Of a stretch of DNA of 64,000 nt, positions 41,529 to 51,423 are shown piece by piece. The translations under genes were made by a program, and so were the position numbers. Within the stretch, counting starts at the first letter, position 1; every line of letters starts with the position of its first letter. Origin of the DNA: Bacteriovoracaceae bacterium (GTDB lineage Bacteria > Bdellovibrionota > Bacteriovoracia > Bacteriovoracales > Bacteriovoracaceae); contig JANJTC010000003.1 of the NCBI GenBank assembly GCA_024711325.1, positions 350,853-414,852 of the forward strand, written 5' to 3'. The notes beneath the pieces were generated by a model that was not told the origin of the DNA, searched no databases, and was given only the letters and a program-made list of their open reading frames with translations.

Positions 41529-43139
41529 ATGAAAAAGTTTGTTGTCTTTATTACAGGCCTTCTGATTATTCTGCCCATGACCCTTCTTTTTTATAAGTCG
41601 GAAGTCCTGAATTTATCACTCATACCTCAAATGGTAGATGATGTATGGAATTTTCACTTAACGGTTAAACCCAAGGGGGAGCAGTTAAGTTTTTCTTTTC
41701 CTATCCCTAAACCTGGTCCGGGTCAGAAAATTTCTGACGAAAAGTTACGAACTAAAGATATTGAGGTCTTTATTGATTCAAGTTCTGATTCAAGCCTCGC
41801 AACTTGGTCTGCTAAAGAACCGATAAAAGTCCGGATGACGTATTCAGCAAGGGTAGATCTTGACCGTGTCGTCTACAAGAATATTCCAAAAGATTATACT
41901 GAAAGATATCCTAAGGGTCTTCAGAAGTACCTGAAAATTCCTCAGCTACTACCTGAAGATATTACTGCTATTGAAACTCTTGAGAGAGCGATACTTGAGG
42001 GGAGTGAAGATAAAACATCCTTAGTGCGAAAAATCTATTATTACGTTGAAGAAGAAATTCAAAGAAATACAGCGATCAAGACTATCCATGAAACTTTGAA
42101 TACTGGCAAAGGTTCTCCATTGATTAAGGCCAAGCTTTTTAACATCATGGCCCGACGAAATGGTGTTCCATCTCGGATTGTAATTCTGGCGCGTATGCCT
42201 GATCTGAAGGATGACCAGGAAAATAAAATTCGCTTCACTTTTGCCAATGAAGTGTTTTTGAGCAATAAGTGGGTTCCTATTGATACCAATAGGGGATATT
42301 TCGCTGAACGGCCTGATACTTTTATGGTTATTTATCGAAACTATGAAGAAGTTGAGAAGCTTATCTCCAAGAAAAAAGTAAGTTATTCAATCCAGGCCGA
42401 GAGAGCGAGAATCAATCGTTATAATAAAGCAGAGTTTAGAAAAGAGGTGGTCAAGTCAGATTCGATATTTTCTAAGTTTAGCCTTTATCGCTTGCCGCTT
42501 CCCCTCCAGACTATGTTTACAACAATCCTTTTAATACCGATTGGAACCTTAGTGTTATCGCTTGCCAGAAATATTATTGGCGTTCCAACCTTCGGCATAT
42601 TCACTCCGATTCTTCTTGCACTCTTTTTTAAAGAAACAAGCTTTGGTTTCGGTATGCTATTCTTTTTCATCGTTGTCCTAATCGGTATTTTTGAAAGATA
42701 TATTCTGGATAAGTTTTACTTATTGGCCGTCCCTCGATTATCCATCATTCTAACAATGATTATTATGTTGATGATCAGTTACGCCTTTTTTAGTGTTGAT
42801 TTAGCTTTTATTTCCCAGAAGCATTTGGCGTTCTTCCCGATCGTTATCATTACTACCATTATTGAAAGACTCTCGATTCAGCTGGCAGAGGAAGGCATAG
42901 TCAATACTCTTAAGACTCTATTTGGAACATTGGTCATTTCTGTTTTAGTTTATTCTTTATACTTTATTTCTCCGCTGGAGATGTTCATGTTTACTAACCC
43001 TGAACTTCTCTTCACCATCATTGGCCTATTGATCTTGGTTGGTAAATATAAAGGTTACCGTCTCTCTGAATTCATTCGTTTTAGAGATTTAGTTCGACAA
43101 AAGAAGAAAATGGAGTCACAGCCACATGATCTTCCGTGA
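41529..43139 (+). CDS. Inactive transglutaminase-like protein fused to a 7TM domain
   Basis: 536 residues. N-terminal anchor helix about 5-25, then a periplasmic beta domain. A transglutaminase-like region (about 150-270) has the catalytic Cys position occupied by GKGSPLIKAKLF and the His position by ANEVF, so it cannot be an active transglutaminase. The C-terminal half (about 325-525) holds seven hydrophobic helices. This matches the inactive transglutaminase/7TM family tied to RimK-like ligases. It starts 3 bp after the protease gene and overlaps the ligase gene by 14 bp. It may present a substrate, or sense one, at the inner membrane. Confidence 0.9.
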   Translation: MKKFVVFITGLLIILPMTLLFYKSEVLNLSLIPQMVDDVWNFHLTVKPKGEQLSFSFPIPKPGPGQKISDEKLRTKDIEVFIDSSSDSSLATWSAKEPIKVRMTYSARVDLDRVVYKNIPKDYTERYPKGLQKYLKIPQLLPEDITAIETLERAILEGSEDKTSLVRKIYYYVEEEIQRNTAIKTIHETLNTGKGSPLIKAKLFNIMARRNGVPSRIVILARMPDLKDDQENKIRFTFANEVFLSNKWVPIDTNRGYFAERPDTFMVIYRNYEEVEKLISKKKVSYSIQAERARINRYNKAEFRKEVVKSDSIFSKFSLYRLPLPLQTMFTTILLIPIGTLVLSLARNIIGVPTFGIFTPILLALFFKETSFGFGMLFFFIVVLIGIFERYILDKFYLLAVPRLSIILTMIIMLMISYAFFSVDLAFISQKHLAFFPIVIITTIIERLSIQLAEEGIVNTLKTLFGTLVISVLVYSLYFISPLEMFMFTNPELLFTIIGLLILVGKYKGYRLSEFIRFRDLVRQKKKMESQPHDLP

Positions 43140-44079
43140 TCTGAAAGAAATGGGCATACTAGGTATCAATAACAGGGTAGGGAGATATATTCTCCGACAC
43201 AATAAACGTGCCAACTATCCTCTGGTAGATAACAAGGTTTTAACAGCTCAAAGAGCGGAAGCTTGGGGAATAGCCACCCCTGAAAATTACCTTATCGTTG
43301 AGAACTATGGTTCCTTAAAGAATCTCCATATAAAACTTCTTGATTATGATTCATTCGTGATTAAGCCCTCGAAGGGCTCTCAGGGAAATGGAATTATAGT
43401 TATAAAAGAAATTATTAAAGAGGAAAAAAATGGCGAGGTTCGAATTCTTTGCCGTCGCTCAAATGATAAATTAATGGAGATAGATGAAGTAAAGCATCAC
43501 ATCTCGGGAATCCTCTCCGGGTTATATTCCCTGGGCGGACAAAGTGACACGGCCATTATTCAGGCAAAAATAGATAAGCATCCTATCTTTGATGATTTCT
43601 CATATGGGGGAATTCCAGATATTCGAGTCATCGTCTTCGAAGGTTTTCCAGTCATGAGCATGGTACGTCTTCCAACCAAATCTTCCGATGGGAGGGCGAA
43701 TCTACATCAGGGCGCTATTGGGGCCGGACTAAATCTCTCCAATGGCTGGACAAATAATGCTGTTATCAGGAATCAAGTTATTGATGTGCACCCGGATACT
43801 GGTCATCATCTTTCAGGCCTAAAACTTCCATTCTGGAGAGAAATTCTCGAGTTGGCGGCCCGGTGTTATGATATGGTGGAACTCGGGTACCTAGGTGCCG
43901 ATATTGTGCTTACTCCCGATCAGGGACCTATTTTACTAGAGTTAAACGCCCGTCCAGGACTTGGCATTCAGATCGCAAATCTGGCCGGTTTAGTTCCAAG
44001 GCTGGAAGATATCCGGCTAAATGCACCTAAAGATCTCCTCGCCAAAGAGCGAGTAGAATACTCAATGAAAAAATTCTAA
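43126..44079 (+). CDS. RimK-like ATP-grasp amide ligase
   Basis: 317 residues. ATP-grasp elements are FVIKPSKGSQGNGIIVI (about 82-98; nucleotide-binding Lys and Gly-rich loop), DIRVIVFEG (about 165-173) and the metal-binding block LLELNARPGLGIQIANLAGL (about 271-290). The family is annotated alpha-L-glutamate-ligase-like. It should join an amino acid, often glutamate, to a peptide or other carboxyl acceptor with ATP. It is cytoplasmic and its start overlaps the 7TM gene. With the secreted retropepsin-like protein and the inactive transglutaminase it forms a conserved three-gene set whose chemical product is, to my knowledge, poorly defined. Confidence 0.92.
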   Translation: MIFRDLKEMGILGINNRVGRYILRHNKRANYPLVDNKVLTAQRAEAWGIATPENYLIVENYGSLKNLHIKLLDYDSFVIKPSKGSQGNGIIVIKEIIKEEKNGEVRILCRRSNDKLMEIDEVKHHISGILSGLYSLGGQSDTAIIQAKIDKHPIFDDFSYGGIPDIRVIVFEGFPVMSMVRLPTKSSDGRANLHQGAIGAGLNLSNGWTNNAVIRNQVIDVHPDTGHHLSGLKLPFWREILELAARCYDMVELGYLGADIVLTPDQGPILLELNARPGLGIQIANLAGLVPRLEDIRLNAPKDLLAKERVEYSMKKF

Positions 44080-44133
44080 AATTAGAGGCCTGCCTTGTGT
44101 TTAAATGGTTATGTTCTTCTTTAGGAGTAAGGA

Positions 44134-45036
44134 ATGCACATAAATATCAATGGTCAGAAGGTGTGGTTTAATTACCACCATTTGTACTACTTTTATATCA
44201 TCGAAAATAATGGTGGCCTGGTTAAAGCTTCAGAGGAATTGAAAGTAGGTGTCTCTGCACTTAGTTCTCAGTTAAGGCAGTTTGAAGAGCATTTAGGTAT
44301 CGAGTTATTTGAACGAAAGAATAAACGTCTCATACTCACAGCAACCGGACGAGTTGTTTATGAATATGCTCACCAGATTTTTAAATTGGGACAGGACTTA
44401 ATAGATTCTATAAATTTATCCAAACAAGTTGAGACTAAATCACTTAATGTCGGTTTTTTTAATGGTGTTCCAAAAAGCGTGATCATGGATGTCTGTAAAG
44501 ACATCCGCAATGATCCGACCTGCCAGTTAAATCTGGTCAGAGGAAAAAGTGAGAATCCGGCAGACGATTTAAAAGAGAAACGTCTGGATCTTATTCTCAT
44601 TAACCATCCGCTGACTCAAAGTGAAGTGTCAAATTACTATATGAAGAAAATTGCCAGCTCTCCAGTCGTTATTTGCGGACATAAAAAGCATAAAAAACTT
44701 ATTTCGACTTTCCCCAATTCACTTAATAACATTTCATTCATGCTTCCTCTACACAGTGAAAGAATAAAAAATGGGGTGGAGAATTTCTTCAAAAAACAAA
44801 ATATTCAAGTGGAAATATTTGGAGGATCAAAGGACATAACCATGCAAAAAGCTATTGCTATTGAAGGTATGTCCTTAATTGCGGCCCCTCTTCGCTCTGT
44901 TCAGGAGCACCTGGATAAAGGTGAGTTAATAGAAATTGGTAATACCGGCCTTCAAGAAGAATTTTATCTTGTGACTTCCAAGAACTGGGAGGAAAACTCT
45001 TTACTGAAAGAGGTCATATCCAAGCTCGAAGGTTAA
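44134..45036 (+). CDS. LysR-family transcriptional regulator (NhaR-like)
   Basis: 300 residues. The N-terminal winged helix starts with FNYHHLYYFYIIENNGGLVKASEELKVGVSALSSQLRQFEEHLG, the sequence style of NhaR rather than of most LysR proteins. The effector-binding domain spans about 95-295. NhaR responds to sodium and controls antiporter and adhesin genes in enterobacteria; that role cannot be carried over here. It follows the ligase gene by 54 bp with TAGGAG/AAGGA before the ATG, and could be co-transcribed with and control the ligase operon. No antiporter gene is near. Confidence 0.9.
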   Translation: MHININGQKVWFNYHHLYYFYIIENNGGLVKASEELKVGVSALSSQLRQFEEHLGIELFERKNKRLILTATGRVVYEYAHQIFKLGQDLIDSINLSKQVETKSLNVGFFNGVPKSVIMDVCKDIRNDPTCQLNLVRGKSENPADDLKEKRLDLILINHPLTQSEVSNYYMKKIASSPVVICGHKKHKKLISTFPNSLNNISFMLPLHSERIKNGVENFFKKQNIQVEIFGGSKDITMQKAIAIEGMSLIAAPLRSVQEHLDKGELIEIGNTGLQEEFYLVTSKNWEENSLLKEVISKLEG

Positions 45037-45042
45037 AGTTTA

Positions 45043-46773
45043 CTATGCATCTTCGAACCTTGAATCACTTTCTGAAGGAACCAGTTCAGACATTCCTACG
45101 GCCTTCTTAAAGGACATACTCGTTTCTACTTTTAGTTCATTCTTTTTCAGAGGGATTACATTATTGGGTGGTTGGCGTTTAGATTTCTTTGTCACCTCTG
45201 ACTTTTGTGAAGTCTTATTGCGAGAACCCTTAATCGTTGATACCAGAACACCCACGACTTCCCTTAGGGCCTGAGATTGAGAAGATAGCTGTTCAGCTGC
45301 ACTGGCACATTCTTGCGAAGTCGCAGCGTTGGTTTGAGTCACTTGGTCGAGCTGAGACATCGCCTTTGTGATTTCCTGTGCTCCAACGGCTTGCTCTTTT
45401 GTCGCCATTGAAATTTCATTTGAAATAAGAGTGACATCTCCGGTGTTATCTACAATGTCTTTTAGAACTGTTTCACATTGAAGGGCGATTCTGCTTCCTG
45501 CTTCAACTTTTTGTCTACCTTCAGCAATGAGTCCCCTGATATTTTGTTGTGAAGATTTAACAATGTTCTCAACTTTTTGTACGCTGGCCTCAAGCATTTT
45601 ACTAATTTCCAGAGCAGCCGTTCCACTCATCTGGGCTAGATTTCCAACTTCTTCGGCTACGACCGCAAAACCTTTTCCATGTTCACCTGCTCTGGCGGCT
45701 TCAACTGAAGCATTGAATGAAAGAAGTTTTGTTTGAAATACAATGTCATTGATAACCTGAGTTTTTAATTCTATCTCAGAGATTAGTTTTACAATCCCTG
45801 ATATTTCGCGATTACTGTCCTCAACTTGATCCATAATCTGGGCATTGCTGGAGCTTATTTCATCGATAGCTTTGATCATATCAAGCACAACATTCTTACC
45901 TTTCTCTGCGCTCTGGCTGCTACTGTCGGAGAGATCCGATGCTCGCTGAGAACTGTCAGCATTCTTTTGCAACATCGAGTTCATTTCTTCAATTGAAGAT
46001 GCCGTTTCAACTAAGGAGGCTGCCTGTTCAGTAGCAGCTGAAGATAACTCTTGAGAAGAGGAGGCAATCTGGGTTGCGGCACTAGTCACTTGATTTGAAT
46101 TATCTGTGAGATTTGAGATTACTTGATCAATCGTTCTTGTGACTGCTCTGAGAACTAAAAAGGCCAGAATAATACCAAGTAGCATGACACCGGTCGTGAC
46201 TGTTAGAATTAATGTAGATGATTGATTGTATCTATCTTGGGCCGTCTCTTTTGCTTGGGCCATGTAATCTTCATTAAGTTTCACCATATAGTTCAATATG
46301 GTCTCGAGACGAACAAGCTTGATTCTAGCTTCGCCTTCAAGCAGGCCTTGAGCTGCAACTTTATTGTTATTTAATATTAAACTTCTCAGGTCATGATTGG
46401 TTTTAATCCACTCAGTGGTTGTTGCCTTCATTTCTTCAACTTTTGTCATCTCTGATGGTTCGCTTCTTTGCTCATAACGAGTCATACGATCCTTCATTAT
46501 CGCTTCGGTTTTTTCCATCTCTTGAATGATATCGTTTCTCTTTTGAGGATTGTTTTCACCAATCAATTGGTATTCCAAAGAATTAATTGAATAAACATCA
46601 CCACCGAGGGCCCGGGAAATAAGGGCCTTCCTTGAAACGACATCAACAATATTATCAATATTAGTGTTTAGCCTTGAGAGATTAAAAATCCCGATGCTTG
46701 CTATGATGATTCCTCCCAGTACAAAAATAGAAATGACGAAAAATATTTTGGCATTTAGGCTGAGGTGTTTCAT
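45043..46773 (-). CDS. Methyl-accepting chemotaxis protein, HAMP-less
   Basis: 576 residues. TM1 about 10-30, a periplasmic four-helix-bundle sensor (4HB_MCP type, about 32-185), TM2 about 187-210. A HAMP domain is not visible after TM2: there is no Pro-Leu start or DE-gLa block. The cytoplasmic coiled coil has the conserved signalling tip VFQTKLLSFNASVEAARAGEHGKGFAVVAEEVGNLAQ (about 340-377). The C-terminal tail is basic and then acidic and lacks a CheR-binding pentapeptide. It should bind CheA/CheW and report a periplasmic stimulus, perhaps from prey. It converges with the LysR gene and has its own promoter region on the right. Confidence 0.92.
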   Translation of the reverse strand: MKHLSLNAKIFFVISIFVLGGIIIASIGIFNLSRLNTNIDNIVDVVSRKALISRALGGDVYSINSLEYQLIGENNPQKRNDIIQEMEKTEAIMKDRMTRYEQRSEPSEMTKVEEMKATTTEWIKTNHDLRSLILNNNKVAAQGLLEGEARIKLVRLETILNYMVKLNEDYMAQAKETAQDRYNQSSTLILTVTTGVMLLGIILAFLVLRAVTRTIDQVISNLTDNSNQVTSAATQIASSSQELSSAATEQAASLVETASSIEEMNSMLQKNADSSQRASDLSDSSSQSAEKGKNVVLDMIKAIDEISSSNAQIMDQVEDSNREISGIVKLISEIELKTQVINDIVFQTKLLSFNASVEAARAGEHGKGFAVVAEEVGNLAQMSGTAALEISKMLEASVQKVENIVKSSQQNIRGLIAEGRQKVEAGSRIALQCETVLKDIVDNTGDVTLISNEISMATKEQAVGAQEITKAMSQLDQVTQTNAATSQECASAAEQLSSQSQALREVVGVLVSTIKGSRNKTSQKSEVTKKSKRQPPNNVIPLKKNELKVETSMSFKKAVGMSELVPSESDSRFEDA

Positions 46774-46847
46774 GTGATCCTTTCAATTTGGCTTAAATTT
46801 ACTGATTTAGATTCGGTTTTCCTTAAGGGAATCTATAGGTATGACTT

Positions 46848-46974
46848 GCAACTTATTGAAAGTTGCTAATTGGGAAAGCTTCCATTTTTAATGACCGTTT
46901 AAGGACTTTCAAGGTGTTAGCTACTTCTCATACGATTTAATCAAACGATATAGGCTTAATTATGATACAGCCTA
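46848..46974. promoter_or_regulatory. Inverted repeats between the chemoreceptor and fibre copy 5
   Basis: The 282-bp gap between the divergent starts holds GCAACTT/AAGTTGC (46848-46854 with 46860-46866, 5-nt loop) and TAGGCT/AGCCTA (46951-46956 with 46969-46974, 12-bp spacer). The second has the arm spacing of a dimer-binding operator. The TTAGG/TATAAT promoter of the first fibre cluster is not found here. Regulatory roles are inferred. Confidence 0.35.
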
Positions 46975-47055
46975 AATATAAAATATTTTAGAGTAATGCG
47001 TCTCTGTAACTTGTTATTATTAAATAAGACTACTTAGATTGCCGACAAGATATAG

Positions 47056-50000
47056 GTGAGAAGTTATAAATCGAATTCCAGAATTATTCGTTTCATCTTA
47101 ATCAATTTCTTATTGTGTTGTACCAATGCGTTCGCTTCTAATTCTTTAAGTTATTCAGGTCGTTTAGTGAATGCCAATGGTTCACCCGTTGGTGAAAATG
47201 TGAACTTAAAGGCCGAACTGGCCTATACGGATTCTCTTACGACTGTTAGATGTATTGCTATTGTCTCGAATGTTCCACTGTCTAACGGGGTTTTTCATAC
47301 CAAACTCGATTTTGACTGTGATCCTCTAACTTTATCTACTGTTCTGGCGTTAACTCCTGCTAATGAATCAGTGGCAATTAGAATTACAGATATATCTAAT
47401 CTAAGTAATCCTAAAGCATACTCATTTCAATCCCTATACTCAGTTCCTTCATCAATCGTTTCTCGTATGGCCTTGCAGATTGCACAGATGAGTGCAACTG
47501 ATGGGCAAGTTTTAACCTGGGATAATTCTGCAAATAAATGGGTACCTCGAAATCCAGGAGGAAACGGGACAGTGACTTCCATTAGTGCTGGGATTGGGCT
47601 AGCTGGAGGCGTGATTGAAAACTCAGGAACAATTTCAATTGCCAACCAAGGAGTAGAGACTATTCTCATTAAGGATAGTGCTGTAACTTCTATAAAAATA
47701 GAGGATGGCACAATCACTGATGCTGACATATCTCCTTCTGCAGAGATAGCTCAGACAAAAATTAAAGATCTTTCTACTAGTTTGGCCAATAAAGAAAATT
47801 CAATAGCGAGCGGGACTATAGGTCAATACTGGAGTTGGGATAAATCCTGGAAAGACTTCTCTCCAGCAGTCCGTGATACTTTTTTAGGAGTTAATTATCT
47901 GGTCGTGCCAACACCCGGACCACTTGGTGCCAGTGACACTCTTCTGGATGCGCTAGGAAAACTTGAGGGCCAGATTATTGCGAATGATACTGCTTTTGAT
48001 AATAGTGGTCAGTGGTCGAAAAGTGGATCTATTATTTATTATAATACGGGCAATGTAGGAATCGGAACTTCTACTCCGGTAGAAAAACTTCAGGTCGCTG
48101 GCAATCTTGCAGTTGATGGAAAACTGAGACTGAAAGATTCTGGATCAAACTTTGTGGAACTAAAATCACCAACAACTTTGTCCGGTAATGTGACATTCAT
48201 ATTGCCATCTGCTCTTGGTACCAATGGCCAGGTTTTAATGACTGATGCCTCTGGAAATTTATCGTGGTCAACACCTTCTACGAATTCATCCGACATTGTA
48301 GACGGCTCTATCGTTGATGATGATATATCTGCTACTGCTAACATTGCTCAATCTAAGATTGCGGGTTTGGTGACTGCTCTGTCCGGGAAAGAGCCTTCAT
48401 TAAGTTTAGGAACATCTGCGGAATACTACCGCGGTGATAAAACCTGGGTCACATTAGATACAAGTGCTGTGACTGAAGGGACCCGTCTCTATTTTACAGA
48501 ATTAAGAGTAAGAGACACTGATTTGGCAGGACTTGATTCAACGCCTGGATCAGTAACTTCAGCGGATACAATTCTCACTTCGATTGGTAAGCTCACTGGC
48601 AATCAGGGAAATTATGTTTTAAAAACAGGCGCTACGATGAGTGGCAATTTACTCATGGGAGGAAACACGGTCACTGGTCTCGCAGCACCGCTCTTAGATA
48701 GTGATGCTGCAACTAAGTTGTACGTAGATGCCAGATGGATGAAAACAGGAACATCGCTCTATTACACAGGCGGCAGCATTGGTGTTGGAACATCTACTCC
48801 AAATGAAAAGTTTACGGTTGATGGAGTTGTTTCACTAAAAGAGAGTGTGATACCCACGGCAACGGCAAACTATGGCAAGCTGTATGTGAAGACTTCTGAC
48901 TCAAAACTTTATTTTATGGATGATGCGGGTGCTGAGGTCAGGTTAGGTTCAAGTGATGGAGGAACTCCGGGATCAAATACCGTGAGCACTTCACAAATTG
49001 TTGACGGCACGATTGTCAATGCTGATATCTCGGCAAGTGCTGACATAGCTCAATCTAAAATTCTCAATTTAGCGACTGATCTTGCTGCCAAGCAGTCAGC
49101 CGATAATGATCTGACTGCTCTGGCGGGACTTACGGGGACAGGCTTATTGGTCAGGTCTGGAGATGGCACGGCCATTACTCGCTCTATCTCAGGAACCACT
49201 AACCGGTTGAGTGTGACAAATGGAAACGGAGTTGCAGGAAATCCTGTGATCGATATTTCAACATCCTTATTACCTTCACCATTAGTTGGAGACGCGGGGA
49301 AATTTCTAAAGGCCAGTGGTGCCAACACATCTGTCTGGCAAGCTCTTGTCTCTGGAGATATTACTACAGCACTAGGCTTTACTCCGATTAATAAGAGTGG
49401 TGATTCAGTCACATCAGGAGTGTTTGATTTCAATACGAGTTCTGTGGTAAGGGTGCTTAATCCGGTAGGGACAACGGATGTTGCAAATAAGCAGTATGTT
49501 GACTCTCAAGTTTCAGGAGCAGCTAACCAATGGTCGCAGAGTTCTGGAAATGTGTATCGTACAACTGGTAATGTTGGAATAGGAACATCCAGTCCAAATA
49601 GCCTATTGGAAATGGCAAGTGCAGCTCCCATCCTTCAAATAAAAGATACGGATGCGGTACTTCATGGGGCCGGTCATCATAATAAAATTTCTTTTTTAGA
49701 TTCGGCCAATGCCACCACAGGGCTCGTTGGTTTTTCCACTTCTGGAGAAACTATGATTCTCTACAACTACAATGATGGTGGCGATCTATATCTTGGGAAT
49801 AACGGAGGCCCGCAACTTGCAATAAAGAATGGTGGGAACATTGGAATTGGAACGACGACGCCAGGTCAAAAGCTTTCAGTTGCAGGGACTATTGAGACTA
49901 CAAGTGGAGGAGTAAAATTCCCGGATGGAACCACGCAAATCACGGCCTTTACTGGTTCAAATGGTTCTGCGCAATTCGATTCGGGCTGGCAAGCTGTCGC

Positions 50001-51423
50001 TGGTAGTACGACTTATTCTTATACTCACGGTTTAGGCACAACTCCATTGAAGGTTACCATTCTGGCCAAAGACAATAGTACAGGAAAAGTGATTAATGTA
50101 TCGTCTCAGTATGCCTATGGTTATTCCACTTATGGTGGATTATCGAGTGTCACCATGGATTCGAACTATATACGAATCCGAACTGCTGCCGACCGTTTAG
50201 GTGCTTTCGTTAATGATTCTCTTACGACTGGTAACATAGATTTCTCAACTTCTACTTTACGAGTTTTGGCATGGTCTAATGGAGATGGACCAGCATCGCT
50301 ATGGTCATCTTCAGGAACAAGTGCATATTACAATGGAGGTAATGTAGGAATTGGAACTACGACGCCGACAAATAAATTGCATGTTGCTGGAGATATTGCA
50401 GTCACTGGTGATTTGAAAATGGCCGGGGGAGACAGTTACATATGGACAAATGGAACAGGATCAGGAATCACAGGAATATATGATTCGGCAAATAATCGTG
50501 TGCTTATGTACACTTCAGAAGCAACAGGTTATGTCGGGATTGGCACGACCACACCTTCTGACAAACTAGACGTAAATGGAAATATAGCCATCGGTCCTCG
50601 ACTCCTGACAGGTCTCGATGGAGCTAACAATGCTTTCTGGGCAGCACGCGGGACAGGAGCTGAATCTGGGAGAATTGCTTATGGCCTAAATGCCAATCCA
50701 TCTACTGGTGTTGTAAATAGTGCTATGATAAGGACCAATGGAGTTGAAAGGCTAACTATCAACAGCTCAGGTTTGGTTGGAATTGGATCCACTTCTCCTG
50801 CATATAAGCTACATGTGCTTGGCAATGGATTCTTCGATGACGGTACCTCTACAATTCAACTTTTATCCAGACCTGATTCTGTTTTGGATATAAATAACTC
50901 AACAGCTGCCAAAAGAAGTTTTAGTATTCATCATTACACAGGCTCAAGTTTAATTGCTCAATGGTATAATTGTCCTGCGGGAGCTTGTGCTCAAAAGATG
51001 GCATTTGATACCGCTGGTAATATGGTCATCGCTGGAACTTTAACTCAATCATCCGATCGTAATCTCAAAAAAGATATTAAGCCCCTGGAGAATAGCTTAA
51101 CTAAAATTTCGACACTCAAAGGTGTCTCTTATAATTGGAAAGATGATTCCAATCCTGAAAAACAAATTGGTCTGATTGCTCAGGAGGTTGCCAAAGTTTA
51201 TCCTGAAGTCGTCAGAGAAGATAAAGATGGGTTGTTATCTGTTGGTTATCAGAATTTAATTGCTCCTATTATTGAAGCTATAAAAGAATTGAATAATAAA
51301 ATGAATTCTTCAGATGAGCGCTATAAACGGGAAATTGCCTCACTGAAAGAGCAGAATGAGAAACTACAAAAACAGAATGAGCTTTTTGAAAAGAGACTGA
51401 AAGCTTTGGAAGATAAAAAGTAA
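47056..51423 (+). CDS. Giant secreted fibre (MAT-like adhesin) with lectin-like insert and S74 chaperone, copy 5
   Basis: 1,455 residues, the longest fibre. The start is GTG at 47056 with no convincing ribosome binding site. A basic N-region (KSNSRIIR) precedes the signal helix; cleavage near residue 28. Head SLSYSGRLVNANGSPV with C66/C88. The shaft is of the DGSIVD(A/D)DIS...QSKI type with seven GxxG(I/V)G motifs. Residues about 975-1080 form a globular insert (SGWQAVAGSTTYSYTHGLG) that resembles the H-type lectin-like fold. The S74 chaperone starts around S1333 (SSDRNLKKDIKPLENS; QIGLIAQEVAKVYPE), followed by a coiled coil. The chaperone subtype is that of copy 2. It stands alone, next to the convergent dus gene, with only 1 bp between the two stops. 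Confidence 0.88.
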   Translation: MRSYKSNSRIIRFILINFLLCCTNAFASNSLSYSGRLVNANGSPVGENVNLKAELAYTDSLTTVRCIAIVSNVPLSNGVFHTKLDFDCDPLTLSTVLALTPANESVAIRITDISNLSNPKAYSFQSLYSVPSSIVSRMALQIAQMSATDGQVLTWDNSANKWVPRNPGGNGTVTSISAGIGLAGGVIENSGTISIANQGVETILIKDSAVTSIKIEDGTITDADISPSAEIAQTKIKDLSTSLANKENSIASGTIGQYWSWDKSWKDFSPAVRDTFLGVNYLVVPTPGPLGASDTLLDALGKLEGQIIANDTAFDNSGQWSKSGSIIYYNTGNVGIGTSTPVEKLQVAGNLAVDGKLRLKDSGSNFVELKSPTTLSGNVTFILPSALGTNGQVLMTDASGNLSWSTPSTNSSDIVDGSIVDDDISATANIAQSKIAGLVTALSGKEPSLSLGTSAEYYRGDKTWVTLDTSAVTEGTRLYFTELRVRDTDLAGLDSTPGSVTSADTILTSIGKLTGNQGNYVLKTGATMSGNLLMGGNTVTGLAAPLLDSDAATKLYVDARWMKTGTSLYYTGGSIGVGTSTPNEKFTVDGVVSLKESVIPTATANYGKLYVKTSDSKLYFMDDAGAEVRLGSSDGGTPGSNTVSTSQIVDGTIVNADISASADIAQSKILNLATDLAAKQSADNDLTALAGLTGTGLLVRSGDGTAITRSISGTTNRLSVTNGNGVAGNPVIDISTSLLPSPLVGDAGKFLKASGANTSVWQALVSGDITTALGFTPINKSGDSVTSGVFDFNTSSVVRVLNPVGTTDVANKQYVDSQVSGAANQWSQSSGNVYRTTGNVGIGTSSPNSLLEMASAAPILQIKDTDAVLHGAGHHNKISFLDSANATTGLVGFSTSGETMILYNYNDGGDLYLGNNGGPQLAIKNGGNIGIGTTTPGQKLSVAGTIETTSGGVKFPDGTTQITAFTGSNGSAQFDSGWQAVAGSTTYSYTHGLGTTPLKVTILAKDNSTGKVINVSSQYAYGYSTYGGLSSVTMDSNYIRIRTAADRLGAFVNDSLTTGNIDFSTSTLRVLAWSNGDGPASLWSSSGTSAYYNGGNVGIGTTTPTNKLHVAGDIAVTGDLKMAGGDSYIWTNGTGSGITGIYDSANNRVLMYTSEATGYVGIGTTTPSDKLDVNGNIAIGPRLLTGLDGANNAFWAARGTGAESGRIAYGLNANPSTGVVNSAMIRTNGVERLTINSSGLVGIGSTSPAYKLHVLGNGFFDDGTSTIQLLSRPDSVLDINNSTAAKRSFSIHHYTGSSLIAQWYNCPAGACAQKMAFDTAGNMVIAGTLTQSSDRNLKKDIKPLENSLTKISTLKGVSYNWKDDSNPEKQIGLIAQEVAKVYPEVVREDKDGLLSVGYQNLIAPIIEAIKELNNKMNSSDERYKREIASLKEQNEKLQKQNELFEKRLKALEDKK

